Of a stretch of DNA of 64,000 nt, positions 45,530-56,947 are shown piece by piece. The notes below the pieces were generated by a model, which saw only the letters and a program-made list of their open reading frames with translations, did no database searches and was not told the origin of the DNA. The stretch comes from Streptacidiphilus sp. P02-A3a (GTDB taxonomy: Bacteria > Actinomycetota > Actinomycetes > Streptomycetales > Streptomycetaceae), in the NCBI RefSeq assembly GCF_014084105.1, contig NZ_CP048289.1:5279922-5343921 (forward strand), read 5' to 3'. Within the stretch, counting starts at the first letter, position 1; each line of letters starts with the position of its first letter. The translations under genes were made by a program, and so were the position numbers.

Positions 45530-46506
45530 GTCTGCTTCCTCTGGTTCCTCGGGTTCTTTGGGTTCCTCTGGTTCCTCGGGTCGAACGTGGAGTCGGCGGC
45601 GAGCTCCTCGAACAGCTCGCGTTCGCGCGGGGTCGGCGCGGGCGGCACCATCACCCGGATCTCGGCGTAGAGGTCGCCCGGGGTCCCCTTCGGGTGGGGC
45701 ATGCCCTCGCCGCGCAGCCGCAGTCTGCGGCCGGTGGAGGTGCCCGCCGGGACGTGCACCTTGGCGCTGCCGCCGGGGCCGGTGACCGGGACGGTCGCGC
45801 CGAGCGCCGCCTCCCAGGGCGTGACCGGGAGGTCCACCTGGACGTCGCGCCCGAAGAGCCGGTAGCGCGGGTGGGGGGCGATCCGGACCACCAGGTAGAG
45901 GTCTCCGGCGGCGGCCGGGCCGCGCCCCCGGCCGCCCTCCCCGGCGAGCCGGATCCGCTGGCCGTCGACCACCCCGGCCGGGACGGTGACGTCGTAGCCG
46001 CGCTCGCCGTCGGGGCCGCCGAGGGTGATCCTGCGCCGTCCGCCCTGGTAGGCCTCCTCCAGCGTGAGTGTCAGCTCGGCCTCCTGGTCGGCGCCGGGGA
46101 CGGGCGCGCCGCCCCTGCGGCCGCCGCGCCCGGCCCGGCCGCCGAAGATGCCGCCGAACAGGTCCTCGAAGTCGACGCCGGAGGAGCCGAAGTCGGCCTC
46201 GGTCCAGCCCCCCGCGCCGCCGCCGGAGGGCCTGCCGCCGCCGTAGCCCTGGGCGGCCGCGACCCGCTCGTCGTAGTCCTCCGGGATCTGCCGGAAGTCG
46301 GCGCCGAACCGGTCGTAGCGGGCCCGGGTGTCCGGGTCGGAGAGCACGCCGTAGGCTTCGTTGATCTCCTTGAACTTCTCCTCCGCGGCCGGGTCGCGGT
46401 TGACGTCCGGGTGGTGGCGGCGGGCCAGCGTGCGGAAGGCCTGCTGGATCTCGGCCGCGTCGGCGGTCCGCGGGACCCCGAGCACCTCGTAGTAGTCGCG
46501 TGCCAT
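45526..46506 (-). CDS. cbpA: CbpA-type DnaJ co-chaperone
   Basis: A 326-residue J protein. The J domain (residues 1-70) has the HPD motif in [12 protein letters not shown] Gly/Phe-rich linker follows ([23 protein letters not shown]), then the two C-terminal substrate-binding barrels. No CxxCxGxG zinc-finger repeats are present, so it is the CbpA rather than DnaJ type, fitting the CbpM gene after it. The C-terminus is a repeated Asn-Gln/Pro-Arg/Lys tail ([18 protein letters not shown]), encoded by 9-bp units. The ATG lies 7 bases past the grpE stop. Confidence 0.93.
   Translation of the reverse strand: MARDYYEVLGVPRTADAAEIQQAFRTLARRHHPDVNRDPAAEEKFKEINEAYGVLSDPDTRARYDRFGADFRQIPEDYDERVAAAQGYGGGRPSGGGAGGWTEADFGSSGVDFEDLFGGIFGGRAGRGGRRGGAPVPGADQEAELTLTLEEAYQGGRRRITLGGPDGERGYDVTVPAGVVDGQRIRLAGEGGRGRGPAAAGDLYLVVRIAPHPRYRLFGRDVQVDLPVTPWEAALGATVPVTGPGGSAKVHVPAGTSTGRRLRLRGEGMPHPKGTPGDLYAEIRVMVPPAPTPRERELFEELAADSTFDPRNQRNPKNPRNQRKQT
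45534..45587. repeat. 9-bp tandem repeat encoding the CbpA tail
   Basis: Six near-identical 9-bp units (GGTTCCTCG, GGTTCCTCT and variants) run through 45534-45587. They encode the N-x-(R/K) tripeptide tail of CbpA, so copy-number change would lengthen or shorten the tail without a frameshift. Confidence 0.8.
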
Positions 46507-46513
46507 GGCGGCC

Positions 46514-47071
46514 TCACTCCTGCTTGCGGCTGACCGCCACCGCCGCCGGTCGCAGCTGGTGGCCGGGGTCGCCGTAGCCGGGGCGCAGCACCTGGACGAC
46601 CGTGTTCGGGGCGGTGTCGGGGTCGTCGACCACGGCGACCACCTCGTGCTGCTTGGGGTCGAAGGCGGCGCCGGTCTCGGCGCGGCGCGGGTAGCCGAGG
46701 CCGCGCAGCACCTCCACCGCCTGGTCCCGGACCGCCTGTACGCCCTGGACGATCGCCCCGGGGTCGGCGTCGGCGTGGGCGAGCGCCAGTTCCAGGTTGT
46801 CCAGCACCGGGAGCCAGGCGGCGGCGACCCGGGCGCGTTCCGCCTCCAGTTCCACCGGCCGGTCACGGGCGTGGCGCTTGCGCAGGTTGTCCAGGTCGGC
46901 CAGGGCGCGCCGCCAACGGTCGTGCAACTCCTCGGCGTCGGGGCCCGGGCTCCGCGGTTCGGTCGGTGACTGCGGTTCGGTCGGTGACTGCGGTTCGGTC
47001 GGTGACTGCGCCGCCGCGACGTCCGGCGGGGGTCCGTCCCCGGCCGGACCTGCTTGCTGCTGCTCGGACAT
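46514..47071 (-). CDS. grpE: GrpE nucleotide-exchange factor
   Basis: A 185-residue protein acting as the ADP/ATP exchange factor of DnaK. The long N-terminal helix ([20 protein letters not shown]) and the C-terminal beta domain ([20 protein letters not shown]) are clear. The N-terminus is unusual: after a Gln/Gly/Pro-rich tip there are three tandem QSPTEP copies. The ATG lies 9 bp past the dnaK stop. Confidence 0.93.
   Translation of the reverse strand: MSEQQQAGPAGDGPPPDVAAAQSPTEPQSPTEPQSPTEPRSPGPDAEELHDRWRRALADLDNLRKRHARDRPVELEAERARVAAAWLPVLDNLELALAHADADPGAIVQGVQAVRDQAVEVLRGLGYPRRAETGAAFDPKQHEVVAVVDDPDTAPNTVVQVLRPGYGDPGHQLRPAAVAVSRKQE
46955..47008. repeat. 18-bp in-frame triplication in grpE
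   Basis: CGGTTCGGTCGGTGACTG occurs three times in perfect tandem at 46955-46972, 46973-46990 and 46991-47008, encoding QSPTEP three times. Identical copies point to a recent or unstable expansion. Confidence 0.9.
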
Positions 47072-47080
47072 GACGCCGCC

Positions 47081-48973
<1,893 letters not shown>

Positions 48974-48974
48974 G

Positions 48975-48996
48975 GGAATCTCCTCGGAATCTCCTC
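48975..48996 (-). promoter_or_regulatory. Duplicated ribosome-binding site of dnaK
   Basis: The 11-bp unit GGAATCTCCTC is repeated exactly (48975-48985 and 48986-48996), so the leader carries GAGGAG twice. The nearer one is 6 bases from the ATG, an ideal distance; the farther one is 17 bases away. It is a local tandem duplication. Confidence 0.85.
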
Positions 48997-49208
48997 GTAG
49001 CGACGCGGACCGGATGGCGGGCGCGGCCGTCGGGAGCGACGCACACCACCCCGGACCCCAGCGTGGTCCCGGCCGCCCCGGAGTTCCTGGCCCTGCCAGG
49101 ACCAATCCGCGACGGCCAACCGGTCCGCCAGGACGGGGACGGGCGCGCGGCGTAGCGTGGGGCTCGGAGAGCAGCCAGGACCGACCAGCGCCTGTGTACC
49201 AGCGTCGA
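48997..49208. promoter_or_regulatory. Divergent promoter region of the dnaK operon and PucR-type gene
   Basis: About 210 bp between the chaperone operon and the PucR-type gene. It contains TCCTGGC-CCT-GCCAGGA (49085-49101), a perfect 7-bp inverted repeat. Neither CIRCE nor a HAIR element (CTTGAGT-N7-ACTCAAG) was found, so HrcA or HspR control is not indicated. The palindrome could be the site of the PucR-type protein or another regulator. Confidence 0.5.
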
Positions 49209-50714
49209 ATGGATGCCCCGATGGATGCTGTCCCCTTCAGGTACCGCGCCGCCGCGCCCGTGGCCCGGGGTCCCCGGGTGCTGCGGGTCCCGCGCCGGGT
49301 AGCCTCCCGGCACACGCTGCTGCGCCTGGTCGGCGCCGTGCTCGACGGCGCCGACGAGCGGGAGGTGCTGTCGGCGGCCCTGGCCGCGATCAGCGCCGGC
49401 GGCCCGTTCACCGCCGAGGAGGCCGCCGAGGCCGATCGGCTCGCCGTCGGCACCGGTGCCGCGCTGGCAAGCCTCGGCGAGGCCCGGCGTCCGGACCGGC
49501 GGCCGAACCCGGGGGCGCACGGACCGGACGCGGCGGATGCCGGGCTGCGCGCCGCCGTCACCGCCCTGGCCGCACGGCAGGCCTTCCACGACGCGCTGAC
49601 CCGGGCCGCCGTCTCCGGCCGGGGCGAGCAGGGGATCCTGCGGACACTGCACCAGTACACCGGGCTGCCCACGCTCACCCAGGACCGTTTCGGCAACCTA
49701 CGGTCCTGGGCCGGTCCGGACGACCGGCGCCCGCCCGAGCCGCGCGCCCCCGGCCGGGGGCACGCGCCGCCGCCGGGTGGCGGCCCGGTCCGGGAGCGGG
49801 AGCTGCTGCTGATGCCGGTCGAGATGGCGGGCGACCCGCTCGGCCTGGTGGCGCTGGTCGACCCGGAGCGGCGGGCGGCGGAGCCGGAGCTGGCCGCCCT
49901 GGAGCAGACCGCACTGGTACTGGCCCCCGGCCTGGCCCACGAGCGCCGGATCGCGGAGCTGGAGCCGCAGCTGCGGCACGACCTGGTGGAGCGGCTGGTC
50001 TCCGGCGAGGCCACCGACGCCGTCCTGCTGCAGGCCTCCGGGCTGGGCCACGACCTGCGCCGACCGCACTGGGTCGCGGTCCTCCAGTGGTCCGCGCCGG
50101 TCGACCGGACCGCCCTCGGCGCGGCGGTCGGCCGCGCCGCCCGGCGGCTGCGGCTGGACGCGCTGGTGGGCGCCCGCGGCCCGGCCGCCGTCGCGCTGCT
50201 TGCGGGCCGCGAGCCTCCGGACGCGCTGTACCGGGCGGTCGCCGCCGAGCTCGGCAGCGCCGACGGGGCGGTCGGCATCGGCGGACGCTGCGAGGTCTTC
50301 GCCGAGCTGCCGCACTCCTACGACGAGGCCGTGCGCGCCCTCACCGTGCGGCGCCGGTCGCGGCAGCCGCACGGCAGCACCGGCTTCGACGAACTCGGCC
50401 TCTACCGGATGATGGGCACCGGCGACGGCGAGCGGGAGGCCGACCGCTTCGTCCGGGAGTGGCTGGGCGCGCTGCTGGACTACGACGCCCGCCACCGCAC
50501 CGACCTGGTCAGCACCCTCTCCCGCTACCTGGGGACCGGCGGCAGCTACGACGCCACCTCGGAGAACCTGCGCATCCACCGGAGCACGGTGCGGTACCGG
50601 CTGCAACGCATCCGCGAGCTCACCGGCCACGACCTCGGCGACGTGGAGACCCGGCTCAATCTGCACGTGGCCTGCCGGATCCGCGACGTACTGTCCGGCA
50701 CTGATCCTGACTAA
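49209..50714 (+). CDS. PucR/CdaR-type transcriptional regulator
   Basis: A 501-residue regulator. The C-terminal HTH of the PucR/CdaR family is clear: [20 protein letters not shown] near residue 455. The middle holds a GGDEF-like/PucR sensing region ([20 protein letters not shown]), and the N-terminal 160 residues are Ala/Arg-rich without a recognised domain. The start ATG at 49209 was chosen for the [10 protein letters not shown] opening; a second ATG at 49221 is possible. It is divergent from the chaperone operon and may control it, though that is only positional inference. Confidence 0.8.
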   Translation: MDAPMDAVPFRYRAAAPVARGPRVLRVPRRVASRHTLLRLVGAVLDGADEREVLSAALAAISAGGPFTAEEAAEADRLAVGTGAALASLGEARRPDRRPNPGAHGPDAADAGLRAAVTALAARQAFHDALTRAAVSGRGEQGILRTLHQYTGLPTLTQDRFGNLRSWAGPDDRRPPEPRAPGRGHAPPPGGGPVRERELLLMPVEMAGDPLGLVALVDPERRAAEPELAALEQTALVLAPGLAHERRIAELEPQLRHDLVERLVSGEATDAVLLQASGLGHDLRRPHWVAVLQWSAPVDRTALGAAVGRAARRLRLDALVGARGPAAVALLAGREPPDALYRAVAAELGSADGAVGIGGRCEVFAELPHSYDEAVRALTVRRRSRQPHGSTGFDELGLYRMMGTGDGEREADRFVREWLGALLDYDARHRTDLVSTLSRYLGTGGSYDATSENLRIHRSTVRYRLQRIRELTGHDLGDVETRLNLHVACRIRDVLSGTDPD

Positions 50715-50717
50715 CCG

Positions 50718-51230
50718 TCAATCTGCTTGTCGGCTGGGGCGGTTGGGGTCGGGGTGGAGGGCGACGAAGACCGACCAGGCGGCCCCGGCCGGGTCCTCCG
50801 GGCGGTTGGCGAACTCCTCCAGCAGCGCGGACAGCCGACTGCGGAACTCCTCGGTCTCGGCGGGCGACAGCCGCAGGCCCAGGCGGGTGGCCCGCACCTC
50901 CGCCGCCGGGACCAGCCCCACCTCCTCGGCGAACGCCTCGGTCAGGGTCCGGCCCCCGGGCGGGAGGTCGAGCCGCCAGGACTTCCCGGTCGCCCGGTAG
51001 GGGATCTCCCGGGCCCCGCGCGCGCCGCGCCGCGCCTCCTCGGCCACCAGGAACCCGGTCCGCACCAGCGTCCTGATGTGGTGCAGCACGCTCGCCGGAT
51101 CGCGGCCCAGGATCGCCGCGACCTCCTTGTTGGTCCGCCCCTCGCCGAGGCAGATGCGCAGGATCCGCATCCGCAGCGAGGAGGCGAGCGCCCTCGCCTC
51201 CTCGTCGGTCGCCGCCCGGCGTTCGTTCAT
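50718..51230 (-). CDS. Winged-helix regulator, ArsR-like
   Basis: A 170-residue regulator starting MNERRAATDEEARALASSLR. The N-terminal 90 residues form a winged HTH (RMRILRICLGEGRTNKEVAA; GRDPASVLHHIRTLVRTGFL) of the ArsR type, and the C-terminal half is helical. It is divergent from an MFS exporter, the usual arrangement for a repressor and its pump. The ATG at 51230 was chosen over an upstream start that would lie inside the divergent promoter. Confidence 0.8.
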   Translation of the reverse strand: MNERRAATDEEARALASSLRMRILRICLGEGRTNKEVAAILGRDPASVLHHIRTLVRTGFLVAEEARRGARGAREIPYRATGKSWRLDLPPGGRTLTEAFAEEVGLVPAAEVRATRLGLRLSPAETEEFRSRLSALLEEFANRPEDPAGAAWSVFVALHPDPNRPSRQAD

Positions 51231-51304
51231 GACCGTCACCTTATAAGCCGGCTGCCACCCATAAGTGATTGACAAATCCCAATGGCTTCTCCACGGTAGT
51301 GCCC
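51231..51304. promoter_or_regulatory. Divergent promoter of the regulator and MFS pair
   Basis: A 74-bp AT-rich gap. It contains the palindrome CTTATAAG (51240-51247) followed by a related half-site CATAAG (about 51270-51275), a possible operator for the winged-helix regulator. Assignment is by position. Confidence 0.4.
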
Positions 51305-52633
51305 ATGAGCACCCCGGAAGCAGATCCAGCCGCCGAGACCGAACCCCCGGCGACGCCTCGGCCGCGTGCCGGACTGTGGCACCACACCGGCTTCCGACGC
51401 CTGTGGATCGGCGAGACGGTCAGTCAGTTCGGCACCATGGTGAGCCAGTTGGCGCTGCCGCTGGTGGCCGTACTGGTGCTGCACGCCTCCGCCTTCGATG
51501 TCGGCCTGCTGACCGCGTTGGAGACCCTGGCCTTCGCGGTGCTCAGCCTGCCGGTCGGGGCGTGGGTGGAGCGGATGCGCTTCCGCTCGGTGCTGATCGT
51601 CAACGACCTGGTCCGCGCGGCGGCACTGGGCTGGATCCCACTGGCGCAGCTGCTGGGCGTGCTGAGCATGGACCAGCTGTACGCGGTCGCGCTGGTCACC
51701 GGGGTCAGCACGGTCTTCTTCGACGTGGCCTACCAGTCCTACCTCCCGGAGCTCGTCGGTCGCGACCTGCTGCTGGAGGGCAACGCCAAGCTCCAGGCCA
51801 GCGAGTCGGTCAGCCAGATCGCCGGTCCGAGCGTCGGCGGCCTGCTGATCCAGGCGATCACCGCGCCGTACGCGGTGCTGGTCGACGCGCTGAGCTTCCT
51901 CTGGTCCGCCGGGTACGTCACCGCCATCGACGCCCGGCCGCCCAAGCCCGAACCGGGCCCCGACCGGCACCTGCGCCGGGAGATCGGCGAGGGGCTGCGG
52001 TTCGTGCTGGGCAACCGGATGCTGCGGGCGATCGCGATGTGCACCGGTACGTTCAACCTCTTCAGCTCGATGACCCTGGCCGTGTTCTACCTGCTGCTGG
52101 CCCGCGACCTGCACCTCTCCGCCGGGGTGATCGGCCTGCTCAGCTCGACCTCGGCGGTCGGCGGCCTGGTCGGCGCGCTGGCCGCGGGCCGGCTCGCGGC
52201 CAGGGTCGGCCAGGGCCCGGCGATCTGGATCGCGGCGGCGGCCGTCGGACCCTTCGGCTTCGTCGCCCCGTTCGTGCACCGGGACTGGACGCTGGCGCTG
52301 CTCGCGGCCGCCCAGATCGCGGTGTCGATGGGCAATGTCGTCTACAACATCACCCAGGTCAGCTTCCGCCAGGGGCTGTGCCCGCCGGGACTGCTGGGCC
52401 GGATGAACGCCACCATGCGGTTCCTGGTGTGGGGCACGATGCCGGTCGGCGGGTTGCTGGGCGGGGTGCTCGGCTCCGCGATCGGCGTACGGCCGACCCT
52501 GCTGGTCGCCGCGGTCGGCGCCTCGCTGGCCTTCCTGCCGGTCCTCCTGTCGCCGCTGCGGCGGGCCCGGACCCTTCCGTCCGCCCAGGACCAGGAGCCG
52601 AGCGGCCAGCCACCGCTGCCGATCAGCGCCTGA
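51305..52633 (+). CDS. MFS exporter
   Basis: A 442-residue transporter with about twelve membrane helices. The ATG at 51305 was chosen; a longer frame upstream has no support. The N-terminal half opens with WHHTGFRRLWIGETVSQFG and the conserved loop after helix 2 is GAWVERMRFRSVLIVNDLVR; the second half has LLARDLHLSAGVIGLLSS. It belongs to the DHA3-type multidrug/enterobactin exporters. The divergent regulator gene probably controls it; the substrate is not readable from sequence. Confidence 0.88.
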   Translation: MSTPEADPAAETEPPATPRPRAGLWHHTGFRRLWIGETVSQFGTMVSQLALPLVAVLVLHASAFDVGLLTALETLAFAVLSLPVGAWVERMRFRSVLIVNDLVRAAALGWIPLAQLLGVLSMDQLYAVALVTGVSTVFFDVAYQSYLPELVGRDLLLEGNAKLQASESVSQIAGPSVGGLLIQAITAPYAVLVDALSFLWSAGYVTAIDARPPKPEPGPDRHLRREIGEGLRFVLGNRMLRAIAMCTGTFNLFSSMTLAVFYLLLARDLHLSAGVIGLLSSTSAVGGLVGALAAGRLAARVGQGPAIWIAAAAVGPFGFVAPFVHRDWTLALLAAAQIAVSMGNVVYNITQVSFRQGLCPPGLLGRMNATMRFLVWGTMPVGGLLGGVLGSAIGVRPTLLVAAVGASLAFLPVLLSPLRRARTLPSAQDQEPSGQPPLPISA

Positions 52634-52656
52634 CCGCGCGGTTCACCGCCGGGCGG

Positions 52657-53454
52657 CTACTCCTCGGACCGGCCGAGGCCGCGCCGGACCGCGCGCTCGA
52701 CCGGGGAGTAGCCGCCGTCGGCCCGGTCGAGGTCGAGCGGCCCGACCGGCACCAGCGGCGGCTGGGCCAGGAACCTGGGGACGGTGCCGTGGTGCGGCTG
52801 CGCGGCGTGGATCAGGAACGGGTGGCAGAGGTAGACGTCGCCCGCCTGCCCGGTGGCCAGCGCCAGCGGGCGCTCCGGCGCGTCCAGCCTGCCCGCGGCG
52901 TCCATGGCCACGCAGAGGTCGAACATCCCGGTTCCGCGCTCACCGGCGGGCTCCAGGAAGCGCGGGACGTCCAGGTGCGAGCCGGTCCTGATCCGGGTCG
53001 GCGCGTTGTCGGCATCGGTGTCGGAGAACAGGAACAGCATCAGCAGCGCCCGGCCCCGGGAGCGCAGGTTGACCCAGTACCCGGTCTCGCCCTCGGGGGT
53101 GTAGCTGCCGTCCAGGTGCCACCCGGCGTCCCCCGGATCGTCCGGATGCGGGAAGCGGATCGGAAAGGTGCCCAGCCCCTCCCGGGGCAGCCACCGGCCG
53201 ACGCCGACGAGCTGGTCGAAGGCGCCGTGCAGCCGGTCGGTGGTGGCGGCCCGCTGGAACGGCCCGTGCCCGTAGCCGTCGAGCCTGACCACCGGCCGGG
53301 TCCAGGTCGCCGGGTCGTCCGGGTCGGCCCCGGTCTCGCGCCACAGGAACTCCCGGCACTCGGCCGCCAGCTCCCGGGGGAACGCCTCCGGCAGGTGCAC
53401 GAAACCGTCACCGACGAACCGCTCGACCTGCTCCGCTGTGAGCACCGCATCCAT
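52657..53454 (-). CDS. Phytanoyl-CoA dioxygenase-family protein
   Basis: A 265-residue Fe(II)/2-oxoglutarate-dependent oxygenase. The double-stranded beta-helix has the metal triad H-x-D in GWHLDGSYTPEGETGYW and the distal His in CHPFLIHAAQPHHG; the Arg for 2-oxoglutarate is in PRFLAQPP. The ATG at 53454 gives MDAVLTAEQVERFVGDGFVH. Such enzymes hydroxylate lipids, antibiotics or small metabolites. It is convergent with the MFS gene, and its substrate is unknown. Confidence 0.85.
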   Translation of the reverse strand: MDAVLTAEQVERFVGDGFVHLPEAFPRELAAECREFLWRETGADPDDPATWTRPVVRLDGYGHGPFQRAATTDRLHGAFDQLVGVGRWLPREGLGTFPIRFPHPDDPGDAGWHLDGSYTPEGETGYWVNLRSRGRALLMLFLFSDTDADNAPTRIRTGSHLDVPRFLEPAGERGTGMFDLCVAMDAAGRLDAPERPLALATGQAGDVYLCHPFLIHAAQPHHGTVPRFLAQPPLVPVGPLDLDRADGGYSPVERAVRRGLGRSEE

Positions 53455-53639
53455 GCCCGGGATTCTCGGGCGGCCACCGGGCCGAGGCAACCGATTTTGC
53501 GCCGACCCCCGGTCGCGCGAGTCCGCTGCCGGGCCGCTGAAAACGACGGAGCCTCACCCTCCCTGCCCGCCGGGGCCGACGAGCACCGCCCGGTTCGGGT
53601 GGTCGGGTGCGGCGGTCGCGAGCCAGACCCGTGCGCCTG

Positions 53640-54242
53640 GTTTCTCTTGGTGGGGGCCTCTTCGACCTGGCTAAGCGCGTGCTCGGTCAGGCGGCGGATC
53701 TGGCTGTCGGTGGTCTCCGGGTGGTGGACGATCGCGTCCAGGACCCCGGCCGCGGGCCGTTCGGACCTGGCCGTGATCATTGCCGCGGCGGCCTCGATCA
53801 GCGGCCCCGGCTCCTCCGCGAGCTGAGCCGGGGCGTCCGGCACGCCCAGGTAGCGGTGCAGGATGGGCAGGGCCGACGGCGCTTGGACCCGAGCGGCGGC
53901 CCGGGCTGCCTGGGCAGCGGTGATACGGCCGCCTGGATGGAACAGGCGCAGAACGGCGGGGGCCTGCGGCGACACGAGGTCGCGCTCCAGCCGGTCGAGC
54001 GCGGCATCCACGGCCGCGGTCCGCCGACCCTCGTCCAGCATGGTCTTGACCATGGCCCGGTTCGTCCTGGTCGGCTCATTCTCGTAGCAGCGGAGCAGGT
54101 GCTCGGTGAGTCGCTGGATCTGCTGACCGGTCGTCCCGGGCCGGCCGAGGAGCCAGCGCGGAGTGGGGTCCCTGCCGGCCGGCACGCCCTCGTCCGCCAG
54201 CAGGGCCTCGGTACCGCAAATCCCTTGCGGCACAGTCTCCAT
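53640..54242 (-). pseudogene. Truncated gene with an internal RLTEH repeat
   Basis: From the ATG at 54242 the frame gives about 200 residues (METVPQGICGTEALLADEG). The same motif appears twice: QQIQRLTEHLLRCYENEPTR with TNRAMVKTMLDE, and DSQIRRLTEHALSQVEEAPT with KRNQA. The second copy breaks off after NQA, where the first continues MVKTMLDEG; from about 53640 the frame turns Arg/Ser-rich and would run 410 bp into the dioxygenase gene on the same strand. A frameshift or deletion has removed the 3' end. The family is not recognised; helical HEAT-like repeats are possible. Confidence 0.55.
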
Positions 54243-54409
54243 GATGCAGTGAGGCGGCAACAATGGAGAAGCACACCCACGGGGACCGCGGCGGGCGCTA
54301 AGGGCTTGCTAAAGTGGCGGCCTGGTGTGCCGGGAAGTCTGGTCGGCGGGGGGAACAGCCTGACGCGGTCCGCGGCGGCGCCCCTGACAACGGACACAGG
54401 TGTCGGCAG

Positions 54410-55966
54410 ATGCACGCGGTAGCCCTTGTTCTCTTCCTGGTGGTCCTCGGGACCACCGTGGCAACCGGCGCCCGTCGCTGGAGCGTTCCCGCCCCCTCCC
54501 TGCTGGTGCTGGCGGGCCTGGCCGTCGCGTTGATACCCGGGACCCCGGCGCTGCACATCGCACCGCAGACCATCGGCCTGGTCGTGCTGCCGCCGCTGCT
54601 GTACGCCTCGGCGGAGGAACTGTCGCTGCGTGACCTGCGCACCGTCTGGCGGCCGGTGGCCGTCCTGGCGTTCGGCCTGGTCCTGGCCTCGGCCGCCGCC
54701 GTCGCCGCCCTGGCCGAGGTGCTGACCCCGCTCAGTGCCTCGATGGCGTTCGTCCTGGGCGCGGTGCTGGCCAGCACCGACCCCGTCGCGGTGACCGCCC
54801 TGGGGCGCAGGCTGTCGCTGCCGGGCCGGGTACAGGTGCTGGTGCAGGCCGAGAGCCTGTTCAACGACGCGACCTCGCTGGTGCTGTTCAAGGTCGCGCT
54901 GAGCTTCGCGGTGGCGTCGGGAACGGTCGGCTGGGCGGGCGCGGGCGGCCAGTTCCTGCTGCTGGCCGGTGGCGGCAGCGCCATCGGCGCCGCCGTGGCA
55001 GGGGTGGTGGTGCTGATCCGCCGACGCACCACCGACCCGGTCCTGGAGACCGTGATCGCCCTGGTCACCCCCTACGGCGCCTACGTGCTGGCGGAGTCCG
55101 CCCACGCCTCCGGGGTCACCGCGGTCGTGGTCGCCGGGGTACTGCTGGGCCGCTCCGGCCACCGGCTCACCGACGCCCGGATCCGGCTACAGCTGGGCGC
55201 GGTCTACGCGGTGGCGGTCTTCGGGCTGGAGAGCGTGGTCTTCAGCATCGTCGGCCTGGAACTGCCCACCCTGGTCCGCGCGCTGCCGGGTGCCAGCAGC
55301 CTGTGGCCCTTGCAGGCGGTGGCCATCGCCGCCGTGCTGGTCGTCCTGCGCAGCGCCTGGATGGTGCCGCTGTCCGCCGCGGTCAAGCCGGGACAGGGCC
55401 CGTCGCTGCGCGTCGCCGGTGTGCTGACCTGGGCCGGAACCCGGGGAGTGATGCCGCTGGCCGCGGCCCTCTCGATCCCTTTGGCCGCCGCTGACGGCCG
55501 ACCGCTGCCGGGCCGGGGGCTGGTGCTGGTGCTGACCACGGCGGTGGTGGTGTTCACCCTGATCGTCCAGGGCCTGAGTCTGGCCGGGGTCGTCAAACGC
55601 TCCGGCCTGGCCGTCCACCCCGAGCACACCCTGCGTGAGGAGACCCGCACCCGCGACCGGCTGGCCCGGGTCGGGCTGGACCACCTCGACCAGCTCACCG
55701 GCCTGGAGACCGTCCCGGAAGCCGCCATCGACCAGACCCGGCGGTCCCTGAACGCCCGACTGGACCACGCCCAGGACAAGGACGGCGCCCCGTCGCGCGA
55801 GAACGCCGACCTCCTGGCTGCCTACCGCGGCCTGCGCCGCGAGGTCATCGCCCTGCAGAGCACCGAACTGCGCCGCCTCTACGACGAACACCAGGTCAGC
55901 GACACCACCCGACGCAACCTCCAACGCGACCTGGACCTGGAGGACACCGCCCTCACCGGCAGCTGA
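54410..55966 (+). CDS. CPA1-type cation/proton antiporter
   Basis: A 518-residue membrane antiporter. The ATG at 54410 opens directly into the first helix (MHAVALVLFLVVLGTTVATG). Around twelve helices follow, with the CPA1/NhaP motifs LLPPLLYASAEE-like LPPLLYASAEELS, ASTDPVAVTAL and the ion-binding pair in QAESLFNDATSLVLF. The final 100 residues are a charged cytoplasmic tail with helical content. It exchanges Na+ or K+ for protons for pH and salt tolerance. Confidence 0.9.
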   Translation: MHAVALVLFLVVLGTTVATGARRWSVPAPSLLVLAGLAVALIPGTPALHIAPQTIGLVVLPPLLYASAEELSLRDLRTVWRPVAVLAFGLVLASAAAVAALAEVLTPLSASMAFVLGAVLASTDPVAVTALGRRLSLPGRVQVLVQAESLFNDATSLVLFKVALSFAVASGTVGWAGAGGQFLLLAGGGSAIGAAVAGVVVLIRRRTTDPVLETVIALVTPYGAYVLAESAHASGVTAVVVAGVLLGRSGHRLTDARIRLQLGAVYAVAVFGLESVVFSIVGLELPTLVRALPGASSLWPLQAVAIAAVLVVLRSAWMVPLSAAVKPGQGPSLRVAGVLTWAGTRGVMPLAAALSIPLAAADGRPLPGRGLVLVLTTAVVVFTLIVQGLSLAGVVKRSGLAVHPEHTLREETRTRDRLARVGLDHLDQLTGLETVPEAAIDQTRRSLNARLDHAQDKDGAPSRENADLLAAYRGLRREVIALQSTELRRLYDEHQVSDTTRRNLQRDLDLEDTALTGS

Positions 55967-56054
55967 CCCCCCTCGACCATCCGCCGTTCGGCGTCCGGGG
56001 TGCCGGGTTCGGCGGACCACAGCCCGAGTTGCTGTTCCGGCGCCCCGGCGGGCC

Positions 56055-56200
56055 GTCACCCGGGGCTTCTCCGAGAAGGCGGTGGCCAACGGCCCCGGCA
56101 ACACCGAGCTGTTCCTCGTCGAGGGGGCCACCCACGTCGACCGGTACGACCGCGACCGGCGCCCAACCGTCGAGGCCGGTCTCGCAGCGGCTGGAGCGCT
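56055..56200 (+). pseudogene. Alpha/beta-hydrolase C-terminal remnant
   Basis: The plus strand reads VTRGFSEKAVANGPGNTELF then LVEGATHVDRYDRD, the C-terminal block (with the catalytic His in ATHVD) of Streptomyces alpha/beta hydrolases. Upstream of it the frame loses resemblance, and no nucleophile elbow is left. This explains part of the 387-bp gap at 55967-56353; the remainder shows nothing. Confidence 0.5.
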
Positions 56201-56353
56201 CGCCCCGGCATCGCGGCGCTCAGGGCAGAGGCCGATCGGTTCCGCCGGCCGTGGAGCGGCACGGGTCGGACGGGTGAATCCCGGGCCGGGGCAGTGCCTG
56301 GGTGCCGGGAAGCGGGTACCGCTGGCCGCGGGGCGAGAGAGAAAGGGCGAGTC

Positions 56354-56947
56354 GTGCGGCGTGCGCTGATCGTGGTGGATGTGCAGAAGGACTTCTGCGA
56401 GGGCGGCAGTGTTCCGGTGAAGGGCGGCGCGGACCGCGCTTCGGCCATCGCCGACCTGGTGCGCCGCTCGGCGGGCCACACCTATGCGGGCGTGGTCGCC
56501 ACCCGGGACCATCACATCGACCCCGGTGGCCACTTCTCCGACCGGCCGGACTTCTCGACCTCGTTCCCGGTCCACTGCGTGGTCGGCACCGAGGGCGGCG
56601 ACTTCCACCCGGGCTTCGTACCGGTCACCACCGACGGCAGCGTCGACGAGGTGTTCTACAAAGGCGCCCACTCGGCCTCGAAGAGCGGCTTCGAGGGCTC
56701 GACCAAGGACGGCACCTCGCTCGCCGACTGGCTGCGCGCCCGACAGATCGAGGCAGTGGACGTCGTGGGTATCGCCACCGACCACTGCGTCAAGGCCACC
56801 GCGCTGGACGGCGCCCGCGCCGGCTTCACCGTCCGCGTCCTGCTCGACTACACCGCGGGCGTCGCGCCCGACACCACCCGCACCGCACTCAGCGAGATGC
56901 GCCACGCGGGGGTCCACCTGACCGGCCACCCGGTCGTGCACGCCTGA
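56354..56947 (+). CDS. pncA: Nicotinamidase
   Basis: A 197-residue isochorismatase-fold amidase that converts nicotinamide to nicotinate for NAD salvage. The GTG at 56354 has an AAAGGG site upstream. The catalytic triad is visible: Asp in LIVVDVQKDFCEGG, Lys in DEVFYKGAHS and Cys in ATDHCVKATALDGARAG. The metal-binding Asp/His residues are in TRDHHIDPGGHFSD. The C-terminal part matches the family. No NAD-pathway gene is beside it. Confidence 0.93.
   Translation: MRRALIVVDVQKDFCEGGSVPVKGGADRASAIADLVRRSAGHTYAGVVATRDHHIDPGGHFSDRPDFSTSFPVHCVVGTEGGDFHPGFVPVTTDGSVDEVFYKGAHSASKSGFEGSTKDGTSLADWLRARQIEAVDVVGIATDHCVKATALDGARAGFTVRVLLDYTAGVAPDTTRTALSEMRHAGVHLTGHPVVHA

Noticed and set aside
49000..49200. 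HAIR or CIRCE heat-shock operator before dnaK
   Set aside because: No CTTGAGT-N7-ACTCAAG or TTAGCACTC-N9-GAGTGCTAA sequence was found.
53040..53640. Continuation of the 54242 frame into the dioxygenase gene as a fusion protein
   Set aside because: It overlaps the dioxygenase gene on the same strand in another frame and is Arg/Ser-rich; a truncated pseudogene is simpler.
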